A stretch of DNA of 64,000 nt from assembly GCA_019359765.1 (NCBI GenBank), contig JAHHGU010000004.1, positions 62,001 to 126,000 of the forward strand, given 5' to 3'. This document shows positions 26,175-35,299 of the stretch, piece by piece (position 1 is the first letter of the stretch; each line of letters begins with the position of its first letter). A model generated the notes under the pieces. The model worked only from the letters and a program-made list of their open reading frames with translations. It was not told the origin of the DNA and searched no databases. A program made the translations under genes and the position numbers. Source of the stretch: Aphanothece sp. CMT-3BRIN-NPC111 (lineage in GTDB: Bacteria; Cyanobacteriota; Cyanobacteriia; Cyanobacteriales; JAHHGU01).

Positions 26175-26699
26175 GTGAGTTCAGAAAATCAAGAAAAATT
26201 TAGAGTAGAGTACCAAGCGGGCATTGCAGCATTTGAGTGGGGTGACTACCGAAAAGCAGTAAAGCACTTAGAAGTAGCAAGTGCTTTAATTGCTCGCAAC
26301 TCTCGCCAAGGCGGAGAGGCGCAGATTTGGCTGGTGACAGCTTATGAGGCAGCTGGACAGAGAACAGAAGCGATCGCACTTTGTAAACAGCTGGGGCGTC
26401 ATCCCGATCCAGAAACTCGCAAGCAAGGCAAACGCTTGCTGTACATTATGGAAGCCCCTCAGTTGGCAAGAAATCCAGAATGGCTGACTGAGATTCCCGA
26501 TCTCACCGCTTTGGCTGACGGGGATGACAAGTTTCGTCGAGGTAGTGCCACTGCTAATGGGAGTAGTTCTCAAAAGCAGCAAAAAGCACCGGAACCAATC
26601 GATCTGAGTCAGGTTAATACAAAGGACAATAGATTTATCTGGGTAGCTCTTATCGCTGCTGCTTTAAGCTTTTGCGGATTGGTTTGGTTTAATTTGTAG
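26175..26699 (+). CDS. TPR-like protein with C-terminal membrane anchor
   Basis: From GTG 26175 (VSSENQEKFRVEYQAG) the first ~90 residues form two or three TPR-like helix pairs (AGIAAFEWGDYRKAVKHLEVA; EAQIWLVTAYEAAGQRTEAI). A polar linker follows and the protein ends in one transmembrane helix (FIWVALIAAALSFCGLVWF), which makes it tail-anchored. An upstream in-frame ATG at 26124 adds 17 residues with no homology. It lies 72 bases after argB. The architecture suits an adaptor or assembly factor at the thylakoid or plasma membrane; function unknown. Confidence 0.7.
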   Translation: MSSENQEKFRVEYQAGIAAFEWGDYRKAVKHLEVASALIARNSRQGGEAQIWLVTAYEAAGQRTEAIALCKQLGRHPDPETRKQGKRLLYIMEAPQLARNPEWLTEIPDLTALADGDDKFRRGSATANGSSSQKQQKAPEPIDLSQVNTKDNRFIWVALIAAALSFCGLVWFNL

Positions 26700-26985
26700 T
26701 CGCTTGGGCAAGTTGGTAAGGAACTATAGCAATCCTATTTGATTTGTGAAAAATACTTTTCTAATGAACCACAAAGACGCAAAGACACGAAGGAAAAAGC
26801 TCTAGATAAAGTTCACAAATGATTTAGGATTGCTATATATACTACAGAATGTCTATGAAAATACCATATTGGCTGCTCAACCCGACTGTACAGCAAGTGG
26901 AAAAGTTTTAATTTTCAAGTCTTGCAAACGTCTTAAGATGATTAGGGATTGGCACAGCTGAAATCGTGAGCTATTGGAGGTTCTT

Positions 26986-27849
26986 GTGAAGCCAGCGCTT
27001 TTAGGAAAGAGTAAAAGCAAGATTCACTTCCGGCGGGTCATCAGCAGCGTTCTTGGGCGCTTCCGGATGCTGTGGCTCATCGTGGTAGCGGCACTGTTGC
27101 TTTCTGGCTGTGTCAAGTATGATGCTGGGGTGAACTTTGAGAGCCAGCACCGTGGCGAGATTGTGCAGCATATCAAGCTGGGGGAACAGCTAACGAGCTT
27201 TAGCAGTTCGCCAGCACAGGAATGGTTAGATAGCGTTGAGCGTCGGGCGCGGCAATTACAAGGCAAAACTAAGCGCTTATCCGACCAGGAAATGATTGTG
27301 ACAATTCCCTTTTCCAGCGGCGCGGAACTTGAATCGAAGTTCAACGAATTTTTTAACCCAGGTGTCCAGAAAGGTGCTAAGCAGACGAAGAGTGCGGCGG
27401 TAGATTTACCGCAACTTAATTCTCAGCTAAGTCTGACGCAGAGCAACTTGCTGTTTTTTGTGCGGAATTGGTTTAGCTATGACTTAGATTTGCGATCGCT
27501 CGGTGTCCTCTCCTCGAATGGTAGTGTTGTCGTCAGCCCCGGTTCCCTGTTCGACTTGGAGTTTAGCTTGAAGACGCCTTGGGGGGCAAAGAGTGTTCAG
27601 AAGTCTGACAATGCTATCAGCCCAGTAATCTCTGAACAAGGGCAAACTTTGGTATGGACGCTGAAACCGGGTGAGTTGAACCATCTGGAGGCTGTATTCT
27701 GGCTTCCCAGTCCTCTGGGAATTGGCACACTCTTCATTGCTTTGTTTGTAGTGGTAGGTTTCTATCTTAAGTACAAGCGCTTGCCCGGAAGTGGGGCTGG
27801 TTCTGTTCAACAACCAGCGCTCTCGAAAGCAAGAGCGCCTTCACTATAG
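26986..27849 (+). CDS. DUF3153 lipoprotein
   Basis: After a basic N-terminus the segment MLWLIVVAALLLSGC is a signal sequence ending in a lipobox (LLSGC). The following VKYDAGVNFESQHRGEIVQH and LGEQLTSFS are typical of cyanobacterial DUF3153 proteins. A second transmembrane helix (IGTLFIALFVVVGFYLKYK) lies near the C-terminus. GGAGG at 26976-26980 favours the GTG at 26986 over the TTG at 26974. The true start could also be closer to the signal sequence. Function unknown. Confidence 0.78.
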   Translation: MKPALLGKSKSKIHFRRVISSVLGRFRMLWLIVVAALLLSGCVKYDAGVNFESQHRGEIVQHIKLGEQLTSFSSSPAQEWLDSVERRARQLQGKTKRLSDQEMIVTIPFSSGAELESKFNEFFNPGVQKGAKQTKSAAVDLPQLNSQLSLTQSNLLFFVRNWFSYDLDLRSLGVLSSNGSVVVSPGSLFDLEFSLKTPWGAKSVQKSDNAISPVISEQGQTLVWTLKPGELNHLEAVFWLPSPLGIGTLFIALFVVVGFYLKYKRLPGSGAGSVQQPALSKARAPSL

Positions 27850-28130
27850 AAGCGTGAGGCTAGAGGTATAAAGTCCGCCTGCCTGGACAAGATCGGCGAT
27901 CGCGTAGCGTGTTCCGTTGGCGTAGCCTGTCCGGAGGACTTAGGAACGTATCGCACTTTTGAGGAGATGGGGAAGGGTGCGATCACATCAGATATTCTGC
28001 AAATATTTGAAAATCTTCTCGCTTAGTTCAGGATTTTTACAACGTGAGGGGAATTGGTAAGAAAACCCTTACTTTCTAGGTGAATAAAATTTTGGGTTGC
28101 TTATCAAGCCAATTTAGGGCTTGTTTAGGC
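27850..28130. other. Upstream region of helicase operon
   Basis: This begins with HIP1-containing dispersed repeat sequence (GCGATCGCGTAGCGTG and a CTGTCCGGAGGAC unit, 27.89-27.94 kb) and then becomes AT-rich. No gene is seen. Confidence 0.4.
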
Positions 28131-28157
28131 TTGAACAAAGTTCAATGCCCGTATAGT
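28131..28157 (+). promoter_or_regulatory. Candidate promoter overlapping an inverted repeat
   Basis: TTGAAC-AAA-GTTCAA (28131-28145) is a perfect 6-base inverted repeat. TTGAAC could also serve as -35, with TATAGT at 28152-28157 as -10 after a 15-base spacer, which is slightly short. It lies about 130 bases before the helicase start. An operator over the -35 would suit a regulated accessory operon, but no regulator gene is adjacent. Confidence 0.35.
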
Positions 28158-28285
28158 TAACATACTTATTGGAGTAGTTGAGGTAAGGATAAGGTATTGA
28201 AATAGGGGATACTGATATTAAATAACTGCCAGAGCGCAAGGCAGAAGCTCCAATTGTGTCGATATTTATAAAAAATTAAATCCCT

Positions 28286-31200
28286 ATGCCAACGTTTCAA
28301 GCAGAATCCGGAAACTTTGTCGATTTACTTCAACGTATCCAAGATGGTGACGAGATCTGCTTGAAGTCTGGGGAGTACTTTGGGCCATTTACTATCGAAC
28401 GAGCCATTACGATTCGTGGCACTGAAACAGATACCGTAATTTTTGCAGTGGATGAGCCTGCCTTAGTGGTTCAAGTCCCTGGCGTGCGACTTGAGAATTT
28501 GGTAATTGAGCGGACGGTGGGAGGCGACATAGGAGAAGTTGTATTGTTTGCCTATCCCGGTACATCACCCGTGTTAAATGGAGTTAGACTGCGTGGAGTA
28601 GCCGAAAATGCCCAGTGGGAAGGGGCAACTTGGGAAATTTTAACAGAACTAGACTTAAAAGAAGTAGAAACAGATATTCAAGTACAACGTTGTCTACTGC
28701 TGAAAATAGGCTCGCCTTGTCAAGTGAAGTGTGAACTCGGCTGGCTGCAAGTCAAGCCAAATTATCTTTCACCTGGGCCACAACGTCTAGATATTGTATT
28801 AAATTCAAAGGGAATTCCTCCAGGGACTAGGCTTTCTGGCTCTATAACTTTGGAATCTACAGATGGAAGTAGAGCGATCGTAGTTACTGCCAGAGTTATC
28901 ACCCCTCTAGTAACAACGCTGTCGTCACTACCAAAAGAACCGTCTGAAACAGAGAAAATTTCCGCCGAAGATTGGGGGTACAGATTTCTCGGCAGAGTAG
29001 CAATTGATAATTTTATTCGAGATATTGAAGGCGAAGCCGCCTTGCAACATTATTCAGAATTCCGAGATCGCCGTAATCGTGCTGAAGAGTTAATATTTCA
29101 GTTAACAGGTAATAATGCTTATTTATTTTATGTCCGTCGTAAAGGTCAAGGACAAGAGCCAGGAGAAGAGAACTGGGATTTGACAATAGCGATAGACAGA
29201 GAAGATGCTGAATTACCAACCTTGCTCTCTGAACGCGGTCAAACCTTGGGATTATTGGCTGTTGTAAGCCAAACTGGAAATCAAGGCTTACAGTTGCGGT
29301 CTGCTAGGTTGCTACCACTTGAGCGGGGACGAGCAGATAACCTTGCTGTACCCTTTCACCTGCGTTTGCGCTCCAATTACAGATACGGAATTGGAGTGCC
29401 ACAAACAGCATTTACACGCATGGAAGCTATGCCATTTCCTAGCGATCTTGTACCTACAGAAGATCAGTTACAGGCTTGGGAAGCTTTTTTAAATGTTGAA
29501 GAACGTCAGGCTCAAGCACGTCAGTTTTGCGTACCTTTCGTCAGCCATAACTATGGTGAAGCTACAAGAAATATAACCTTTAAAATTGATGCTAATTCAG
29601 CAACGGTAGATGGTAATTCTAAAAATTCTCTTGATCTAGATGACTTTTGGGGACGGGTAAAGCGCGCCCGCAATAGTGATATTAAAATATTAGAAGATAG
29701 TTCTACTATAGTCAAAGGTAATCGAGAGGGGCGCGAATTAGGGACAATCGAGTTTCTTGAGCCTAGAACTGGAATAATTAAAGTTAGGTTAGATGCAGGA
29801 ATTTTTGACTTAATAGCTGAAGGACGTTACCGTTTACCTAATACGGGACTACTATCCTTTATATCATTTGGAGATATAGTCCAGATAGATAGAAAGAGAA
29901 AAGCCTTACAAGACTTGAAGAATGGACGCTCGCAAAATCCTTATTTGGGTTTGTTTCTGTTCGATGCTTCCCAGGCAAGACCTCTACAACAAAGAGTTAT
30001 ACTTCAGCAGCAAGATTTATTATTGAAAGCCGCTAATGAGAATCAAAAAATAGCTGTAGAGACAGTGCTGGCTGCTCCCGATATTGCTCTCATCCAAGGT
30101 CCACCCGGAACAGGTAAAACCACAGTAATTGCAGAGATTTGTTATCAAGTTGCCTTACGGGGAGGACGAACGCTCATTGCTTCTCAAGCAAACTTAGCAG
30201 TAGATAATGCTCTGAGTCGTTTAACGCATAATCCAGCTATCCGTGCTGTGCGGAAGGGAAATGCAAATTCTGTTAGCCCTGAGGGAGAACCATTCCTAGA
30301 ACACCAAGTAATTAGTACGTGGTTAAAAAATACATCTTCTGACTGTAAAAACCGCCTCTGGCAACAACGTGAAACCGTAGGAATTTTTTATAAATTGCTA
30401 GAATCATTAGAACGATTCACAGCGTATTTGGCAGTAGAAGAAACCTTCAAGCATGAACAAAAACGACTGCAAGAGCACAAAGCACTTCTAGAATTTAATT
30501 ACCAGGCGAAAGTCAAATCTCGCAATCTGGCGGCAACTAAGCAGAACCAAGTTAAATCTCTATTAGCTGCTTTAGAGAATCTCTTCACCTGTGAGCCTTC
30601 CGTTAACTGGTGTGAACCAGAAGTCATAGATTTATTATCGCGTCTTCAATCCTATACAGATAGAGATAAAGCCGTACAGAGCTTAGCTACAAATGTGTGT
30701 GCAACACTCAATCTACTCGCTGAATTTGCATTGGTTCCCCCTGAGCTTAGAGCGTTAGGTGTAGCCGGATGGTTACAAAGTAATTTACCTTCAATATTGG
30801 CAGAAGCCCAAATTGTGTTGGCTCACGCTAGGAACGCAGCGATAGTCATGGCAGAAGCTGAGTCTAGCTACCATATTTTCCAAGAACATTCGACATTATT
30901 AGCAACGGTAGAGGAAAAATACCGACAATGCTTGGCTATTCAAAAAAGTCAACAGCAAGAAATTGCCAATTTACAAAATACAAAATCAAAAATTAGTTTG
31001 GTGAAAATTGGATTTGCTCAATGGTCATGTACAGCTAAAGATAGTGTATATATAGTTTTAAAAAAATGTTTGCAAAAGCGCCATTTTTTTGCTGACGATT
31101 TAATTAAATTACCATTAGGTTTACAAGAAATTGTAACGACAAACAATATATTAATCTGGCATCAGCATTTCACTCAATGCCAGATTAATATTAATCAATT

Positions 31201-33352
31201 GGTTACTCAGTATCGCCAAAGGGATCGGGCTAAAGCTATTACTAGGAACATTGAGAGTTTAATATCGCCAGAGTTGAATAAGCTACCTCCCAAAAAAGCT
31301 CCCAGTGAAAAGGTTGTTGTTCAGACAACAGAGAGACTTAAGATTAAGACATTAGCTATTGAAGAACTACAAAGTTTAGCTGAGGAAAAATTGCAAATTA
31401 TAGCAAAACCACTTAGCTTTTGGGATAAATTTGTGGAATTTATTTTAGCAATCGTTGCAGAGCTAAAGTTATCTCAACCAAGCCCTCGCTCTTCCGCTTT
31501 AGCTACCCTTGAAGCGATCCGAATAACAGCTCGAAGAATCCGTCATAATTCTCAAAATGATGATATTGATTTAGTTGCCAGAGCTAATACAAAAGAATTA
31601 GTTGAAGTTCTAATTAATCAGATTCCTGATTGGTTAAACCAAGAACAGACAAAAATAGAAAATAGTATTAAATCTTTACAACAGGTTAACGAGCAGATTA
31701 AGTTGGTTGCTGATTTGCAAACACAAATATCTGCTGTTCAAGAGCTAGTGGAAACAAGCCGTAACAATAAAGCACAGAAAGTTACCAGAGCGATTGAACT
31801 GTTGCAAAAGCTGACCAGATTAAAACTAATACCTGCTAAATTGCGTAACTTAGTAGAACAGTGTCTTCAAACCCCAACACAAAGCTTAAATCAAAGCTCT
31901 CAATTATTAAACCAAGTTTATGAATGGGAAAGTTCTATCAATGAAATTGAAAGGTTGATCCCTTCTATTAACCCTTTTACGATCCTCTCAAATATTAAAA
32001 ATCTAATTAGAGTAGACCTAGCAACGCAAAAAGATGCTATCCAATGTACAATCAGGGAAATCACAGATTTGCAAAATCAACTTTATACAATTGACACTCA
32101 ACTAAAGCAAAAACAAGACGATTTAATGATAGAGCGTGCTTGGTGGCAGGAATATTGGAGAACTATTCCCGATCGCCTCAAACCACCTGTTCCCCATACA
32201 GGATTATTTGATCTGAAATTATTACGCAGCGTTGAAGCTCAATTTGATGCTTGGAAACAAGAATTAGCGGCAGCAGAAGCCTACCTAAGCAAATACCAAA
32301 ATCTTCTTTCAGACTGGATTGCAAAGCTACGCAACCCCTCAGAGCAAGACCGTAACGAGTTGAGGCGTATTTATCTAGATAACGCCAATGTTATTGGTAT
32401 TACTTGTAGTCAATCTGCTAGTAGAGATTTTTCTGAAGAGTTTAAATCATTTGATGTTGTCATTATTGATGAGGTTAGTAAATGCACTCCGCCAGAGTTA
32501 TTAATTCCAGCGTTAAAAGCTAAAAAATTAGTGCTAGTTGGTGACCACCGCCAGCTACCACCAATGTTAGACAGTGACACTCTAGAAGAAATTGCTGAAG
32601 AGCTAGGGAGTACAAGAGAAGAACTAAGCTATTTAGAAGAATCGCTATTCAAAAGTCAGTTTGAACTTGCTAATGAAAGTATCAAAAGAATGTTGAGTAT
32701 TCAGTATAGAATGCACCCTATTATTATGGGAGCAATCAATCAATTTTATGAAAATAGGCTTGAATGTGGTCTTTTTGCTGCTGACCAACAACGCGCTCAT
32801 CATTTAAGTGGAGAGCTAATTAATGAGCCTCATCATCTAATTTGGATAAGAACTCCCATTGAACAGCAGTTTCAAGAGCAACAAGATGGTACTTCATTTA
32901 TTAATGTGAAAGAAGTTGAGGTAATTACTAAGATATGTGAACAGATGGAGAGAGCTTGGTTTTCTAAAATTCAGCAAGGACAACCACGCAAAGAAATAGG
33001 AATTATTACGTTCTATGGTCGCCAATTAAAATTAATTGAGGATAGAATAGATCCTCAACGTTTTCCGTCACTTCATATTCGTACTGGCACAGTTGACAGA
33101 TTTCAAGGCATGGAACGACAGGTCATAATTGTTAGTATGGTAAGGAACAATGCCCAAGGAAACGTTGGATTTGCTAAGAAACCCGAACGGATCAATGTCG
33201 CTTTTTCTCGCGCTCAGGAATTGCTGGTAATTGTTGGTTGTCATTCGCTATTTACTCAGCAACATGGCAAAGTTGGAAGTATGTACTCCAACATTTCCAA
33301 CGTTGTGCGTCTACATGGAGGTTTTATTAATGTTTCTGACATCCTCTGCTAA
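28286..33352 (+). CDS. Giant SF1 (DNA2/NAM7-UPF1-like) helicase with beta-helix-like N-terminus
   Basis: The 1688-residue protein starts with a pectin-lyase-like beta-helix segment (SGEYFGPFTIERAITIRGTE, residues ~10-115), then a beta-rich domain (to ~215). The helicase has Walker A GPPGTGKTT (605-613), Walker B IIDEVSK with Asp1395-Glu1396, VGDHRQLPPML, SIQYRMHP, TVDRFQGMERQ and PERINVAFSRAQE. About 750 residues between Walker A and B form long helical, coiled-coil-rich insertions (KLIPAKLRNLVEQCLQTP style). Helicases of this class unwind RNA or DNA. It overlaps the PLD gene by 23 bases. Composition is AT-rich with almost no HIP1, suggesting transfer. Confidence 0.9.
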   Translation: MPTFQAESGNFVDLLQRIQDGDEICLKSGEYFGPFTIERAITIRGTETDTVIFAVDEPALVVQVPGVRLENLVIERTVGGDIGEVVLFAYPGTSPVLNGVRLRGVAENAQWEGATWEILTELDLKEVETDIQVQRCLLLKIGSPCQVKCELGWLQVKPNYLSPGPQRLDIVLNSKGIPPGTRLSGSITLESTDGSRAIVVTARVITPLVTTLSSLPKEPSETEKISAEDWGYRFLGRVAIDNFIRDIEGEAALQHYSEFRDRRNRAEELIFQLTGNNAYLFYVRRKGQGQEPGEENWDLTIAIDREDAELPTLLSERGQTLGLLAVVSQTGNQGLQLRSARLLPLERGRADNLAVPFHLRLRSNYRYGIGVPQTAFTRMEAMPFPSDLVPTEDQLQAWEAFLNVEERQAQARQFCVPFVSHNYGEATRNITFKIDANSATVDGNSKNSLDLDDFWGRVKRARNSDIKILEDSSTIVKGNREGRELGTIEFLEPRTGIIKVRLDAGIFDLIAEGRYRLPNTGLLSFISFGDIVQIDRKRKALQDLKNGRSQNPYLGLFLFDASQARPLQQRVILQQQDLLLKAANENQKIAVETVLAAPDIALIQGPPGTGKTTVIAEICYQVALRGGRTLIASQANLAVDNALSRLTHNPAIRAVRKGNANSVSPEGEPFLEHQVISTWLKNTSSDCKNRLWQQRETVGIFYKLLESLERFTAYLAVEETFKHEQKRLQEHKALLEFNYQAKVKSRNLAATKQNQVKSLLAALENLFTCEPSVNWCEPEVIDLLSRLQSYTDRDKAVQSLATNVCATLNLLAEFALVPPELRALGVAGWLQSNLPSILAEAQIVLAHARNAAIVMAEAESSYHIFQEHSTLLATVEEKYRQCLAIQKSQQQEIANLQNTKSKISLVKIGFAQWSCTAKDSVYIVLKKCLQKRHFFADDLIKLPLGLQEIVTTNNILIWHQHFTQCQININQLVTQYRQRDRAKAITRNIESLISPELNKLPPKKAPSEKVVVQTTERLKIKTLAIEELQSLAEEKLQIIAKPLSFWDKFVEFILAIVAELKLSQPSPRSSALATLEAIRITARRIRHNSQNDDIDLVARANTKELVEVLINQIPDWLNQEQTKIENSIKSLQQVNEQIKLVADLQTQISAVQELVETSRNNKAQKVTRAIELLQKLTRLKLIPAKLRNLVEQCLQTPTQSLNQSSQLLNQVYEWESSINEIERLIPSINPFTILSNIKNLIRVDLATQKDAIQCTIREITDLQNQLYTIDTQLKQKQDDLMIERAWWQEYWRTIPDRLKPPVPHTGLFDLKLLRSVEAQFDAWKQELAAAEAYLSKYQNLLSDWIAKLRNPSEQDRNELRRIYLDNANVIGITCSQSASRDFSEEFKSFDVVIIDEVSKCTPPELLIPALKAKKLVLVGDHRQLPPMLDSDTLEEIAEELGSTREELSYLEESLFKSQFELANESIKRMLSIQYRMHPIIMGAINQFYENRLECGLFAADQQRAHHLSGELINEPHHLIWIRTPIEQQFQEQQDGTSFINVKEVEVITKICEQMERAWFSKIQQGQPRKEIGIITFYGRQLKLIEDRIDPQRFPSLHIRTGTVDRFQGMERQVIIVSMVRNNAQGNVGFAKKPERINVAFSRAQELLVIVGCHSLFTQQHGKVGSMYSNISNVVRLHGGFINVSDILC

Positions 33353-35276
33353 ACCGATTGCTCCAGAGTTAAGAGAATCGGTAGATAAAATTGAACAGCA
33401 AAGCCCCGGTTTATCAGTTTTAGCGGCGCGTCAATTCCGTTATAGCTTGAGTCAAATAACAGTCAAAGTAACTATCAGTGAACCCCGGAAGTCAAATGTT
33501 CTTGAAGAGTTTATTCTTCGCGCCGGAATAGAGCTTGAACCTCCCCCGACTGAGGATGAATTAGCGACTGTACTAGGACTTGATCCTGTTTTCGTGGAAA
33601 GCACTACGGCTAATCTTCGAGCGTTACAGACTTTGGAAGTAGTACCTGAAGGATCAATTAAGCTTACTACTACTGGGCGGGAATTTTATGAGAAAGGATC
33701 TATACCACAGCCTCCGAAAACTAAAGATATTTATGCAATATCCGATCAATTAATGGGAAATCTTATCTTTCAGGCTTCCCGTGAAAGTACCACAGGAATA
33801 GATAGCCTACCAGATTTAGCCGACTTTGTTATCTTTGATCAGAGAATTACCTGTGCTTCTGCCCTATCAGTAGAGAAACTACAGCAATTAGTTCAAAATT
33901 CAGGTTTAGGATTACACGCTCCTGAAGAAGGTCAAATTGTTACTGGCTGTAGGGTTTTATCCGCACCTATAACACTCTGGAAAACAGTGTCTATTTTAGT
34001 AATTTTTGATGCTCTCGAAAATGAAGTTAAACTTCAGGCAAGGAGAGGAAAGAAAATATTAGAGGCTGCCTCAAGCTGGCTGAATGAGCTTCTTGCTGAA
34101 GGTAAAGTATCTTTAAATGTTTTATGTGAGTTGACGGACGAAGAAATCCAACACCAGTGTGAGGCGATTCTTAAGTATAAAAATGCAGAAGTTGAAGAAA
34201 GAATCGAAAAACTTAGGATGTATGTGCAGGAAACGAATATTCAACTAAATGCAGAACAAGAATCTAGTTCTGAGATAAAAAGTTCTAAAGTCAAAAATCC
34301 TGAAGCTGGCACTGCTGTTCAGTTACGCGGTAGCGAAATATCTTCAGCTTTGAACGAGATTCTGAATAATGCTCGTAGAGAAATTATCCTGTATTCTCCT
34401 TGGGTAAGTGCAAAGGTTGTTAACAAAGAATTTATTGAACGACTAAAAAAATTAGCTAATAAAGGAGTTTCGATTCTCATTGGCCATGGAATTTCCAGTA
34501 CTCAAGCTGCTGAAGATAGACCAATTCCACCAACCGTTGAGGAGAAACTTCGGGCTATTCTTACCCCTGACGGGTTGCCTGCTGTATTGGTTTTTTGGTT
34601 GGGAGGTTCTCATGCTAAAGAAGTCATAGTAGATCGAGAAGTTCATCTGTGTGGCTCTAATAACTACCTCTCTTGCCGTGCAGACTGGCATCTATGGGAT
34701 GAAGCTGTATATAAAGTAACAATTCCTGAGCAAGTCCAAACAGCTTATGATTTTTATACAAAGCGGTTCAAAGTTAAAGCACAGCAATTATGGAATGAGG
34801 CTGTGCAAAAGCAAGATTTTAGACTTGCTGTAGAGGTCTTTTGTGTTTGGGGTGTGCTGGGTATGGAGGCAGAGGCATTAAATCAGCTACAACACAATAA
34901 CTGGTTAGAACTTTATCCTGTGTGGTTGAATATTGTACATCAGGGGTTAAGGTCAAAAAATATTTTACCTGATGCGGCTTGTTTCGCAACGGCACTTTCC
35001 CTATTGAGTCAAATTTTACCAAAAGAGCCTTATGTGGAGTCTGTACGATTAGGATGGCAAAAAGTTATGGGAGCGATCGCTAGTCAGAACCGTGATGCAG
35101 CATTAAAGTTACTGAGTGATGAGGTTTGGTTACAGTTTACCTGCCTTGGTATTGCCCAACCGCTTATCGAATCCCCACAAGAATTTATATCGAAATATGT
35201 TGACCCTCCAAAACAATCTGATAAAAACTTCAAAAAGTTGAAACCAAACACTTTAAAGAAAAAAAGCAAAAAGTAA
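33330..35276 (+). CDS. Phospholipase D-like nuclease-domain partner of the helicase
   Basis: Translation starts at ATG 33330 with GGAGG at 33317-33321 inside the helicase gene, so the two are translationally coupled. This gives 648 residues. Residues ~1-160 hold a winged-helix-like region (EDELATVLGLDPVFVESTTA, LKLTTTGREFY style). A PLD domain follows from ~340: ILYSPWVSAKVVNKEFIERL and the single HKD motif SHAKEVIVDREVHLCGSNNY with His428, Lys430 and Asp435. One HKD per chain implies a dimeric active site. The helical C-terminus ends in a Lys-rich tail. Nuclease activity is inferred. Confidence 0.88.
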   Translation: MFLTSSAKPIAPELRESVDKIEQQSPGLSVLAARQFRYSLSQITVKVTISEPRKSNVLEEFILRAGIELEPPPTEDELATVLGLDPVFVESTTANLRALQTLEVVPEGSIKLTTTGREFYEKGSIPQPPKTKDIYAISDQLMGNLIFQASRESTTGIDSLPDLADFVIFDQRITCASALSVEKLQQLVQNSGLGLHAPEEGQIVTGCRVLSAPITLWKTVSILVIFDALENEVKLQARRGKKILEAASSWLNELLAEGKVSLNVLCELTDEEIQHQCEAILKYKNAEVEERIEKLRMYVQETNIQLNAEQESSSEIKSSKVKNPEAGTAVQLRGSEISSALNEILNNARREIILYSPWVSAKVVNKEFIERLKKLANKGVSILIGHGISSTQAAEDRPIPPTVEEKLRAILTPDGLPAVLVFWLGGSHAKEVIVDREVHLCGSNNYLSCRADWHLWDEAVYKVTIPEQVQTAYDFYTKRFKVKAQQLWNEAVQKQDFRLAVEVFCVWGVLGMEAEALNQLQHNNWLELYPVWLNIVHQGLRSKNILPDAACFATALSLLSQILPKEPYVESVRLGWQKVMGAIASQNRDAALKLLSDEVWLQFTCLGIAQPLIESPQEFISKYVDPPKQSDKNFKKLKPNTLKKKSKK

Positions 35277-35299
35277 AGCTTAGTAGTAGCAGCAATTGA

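Noticed and set aside
28286..35276. Type III CRISPR or Zorya/DISARM components
   Set aside because: The helicase lacks ZorD/DrmA motifs that I would expect, there are no methyltransferase, motor or Cas10 genes, and the layout fits helicase plus PLD better.
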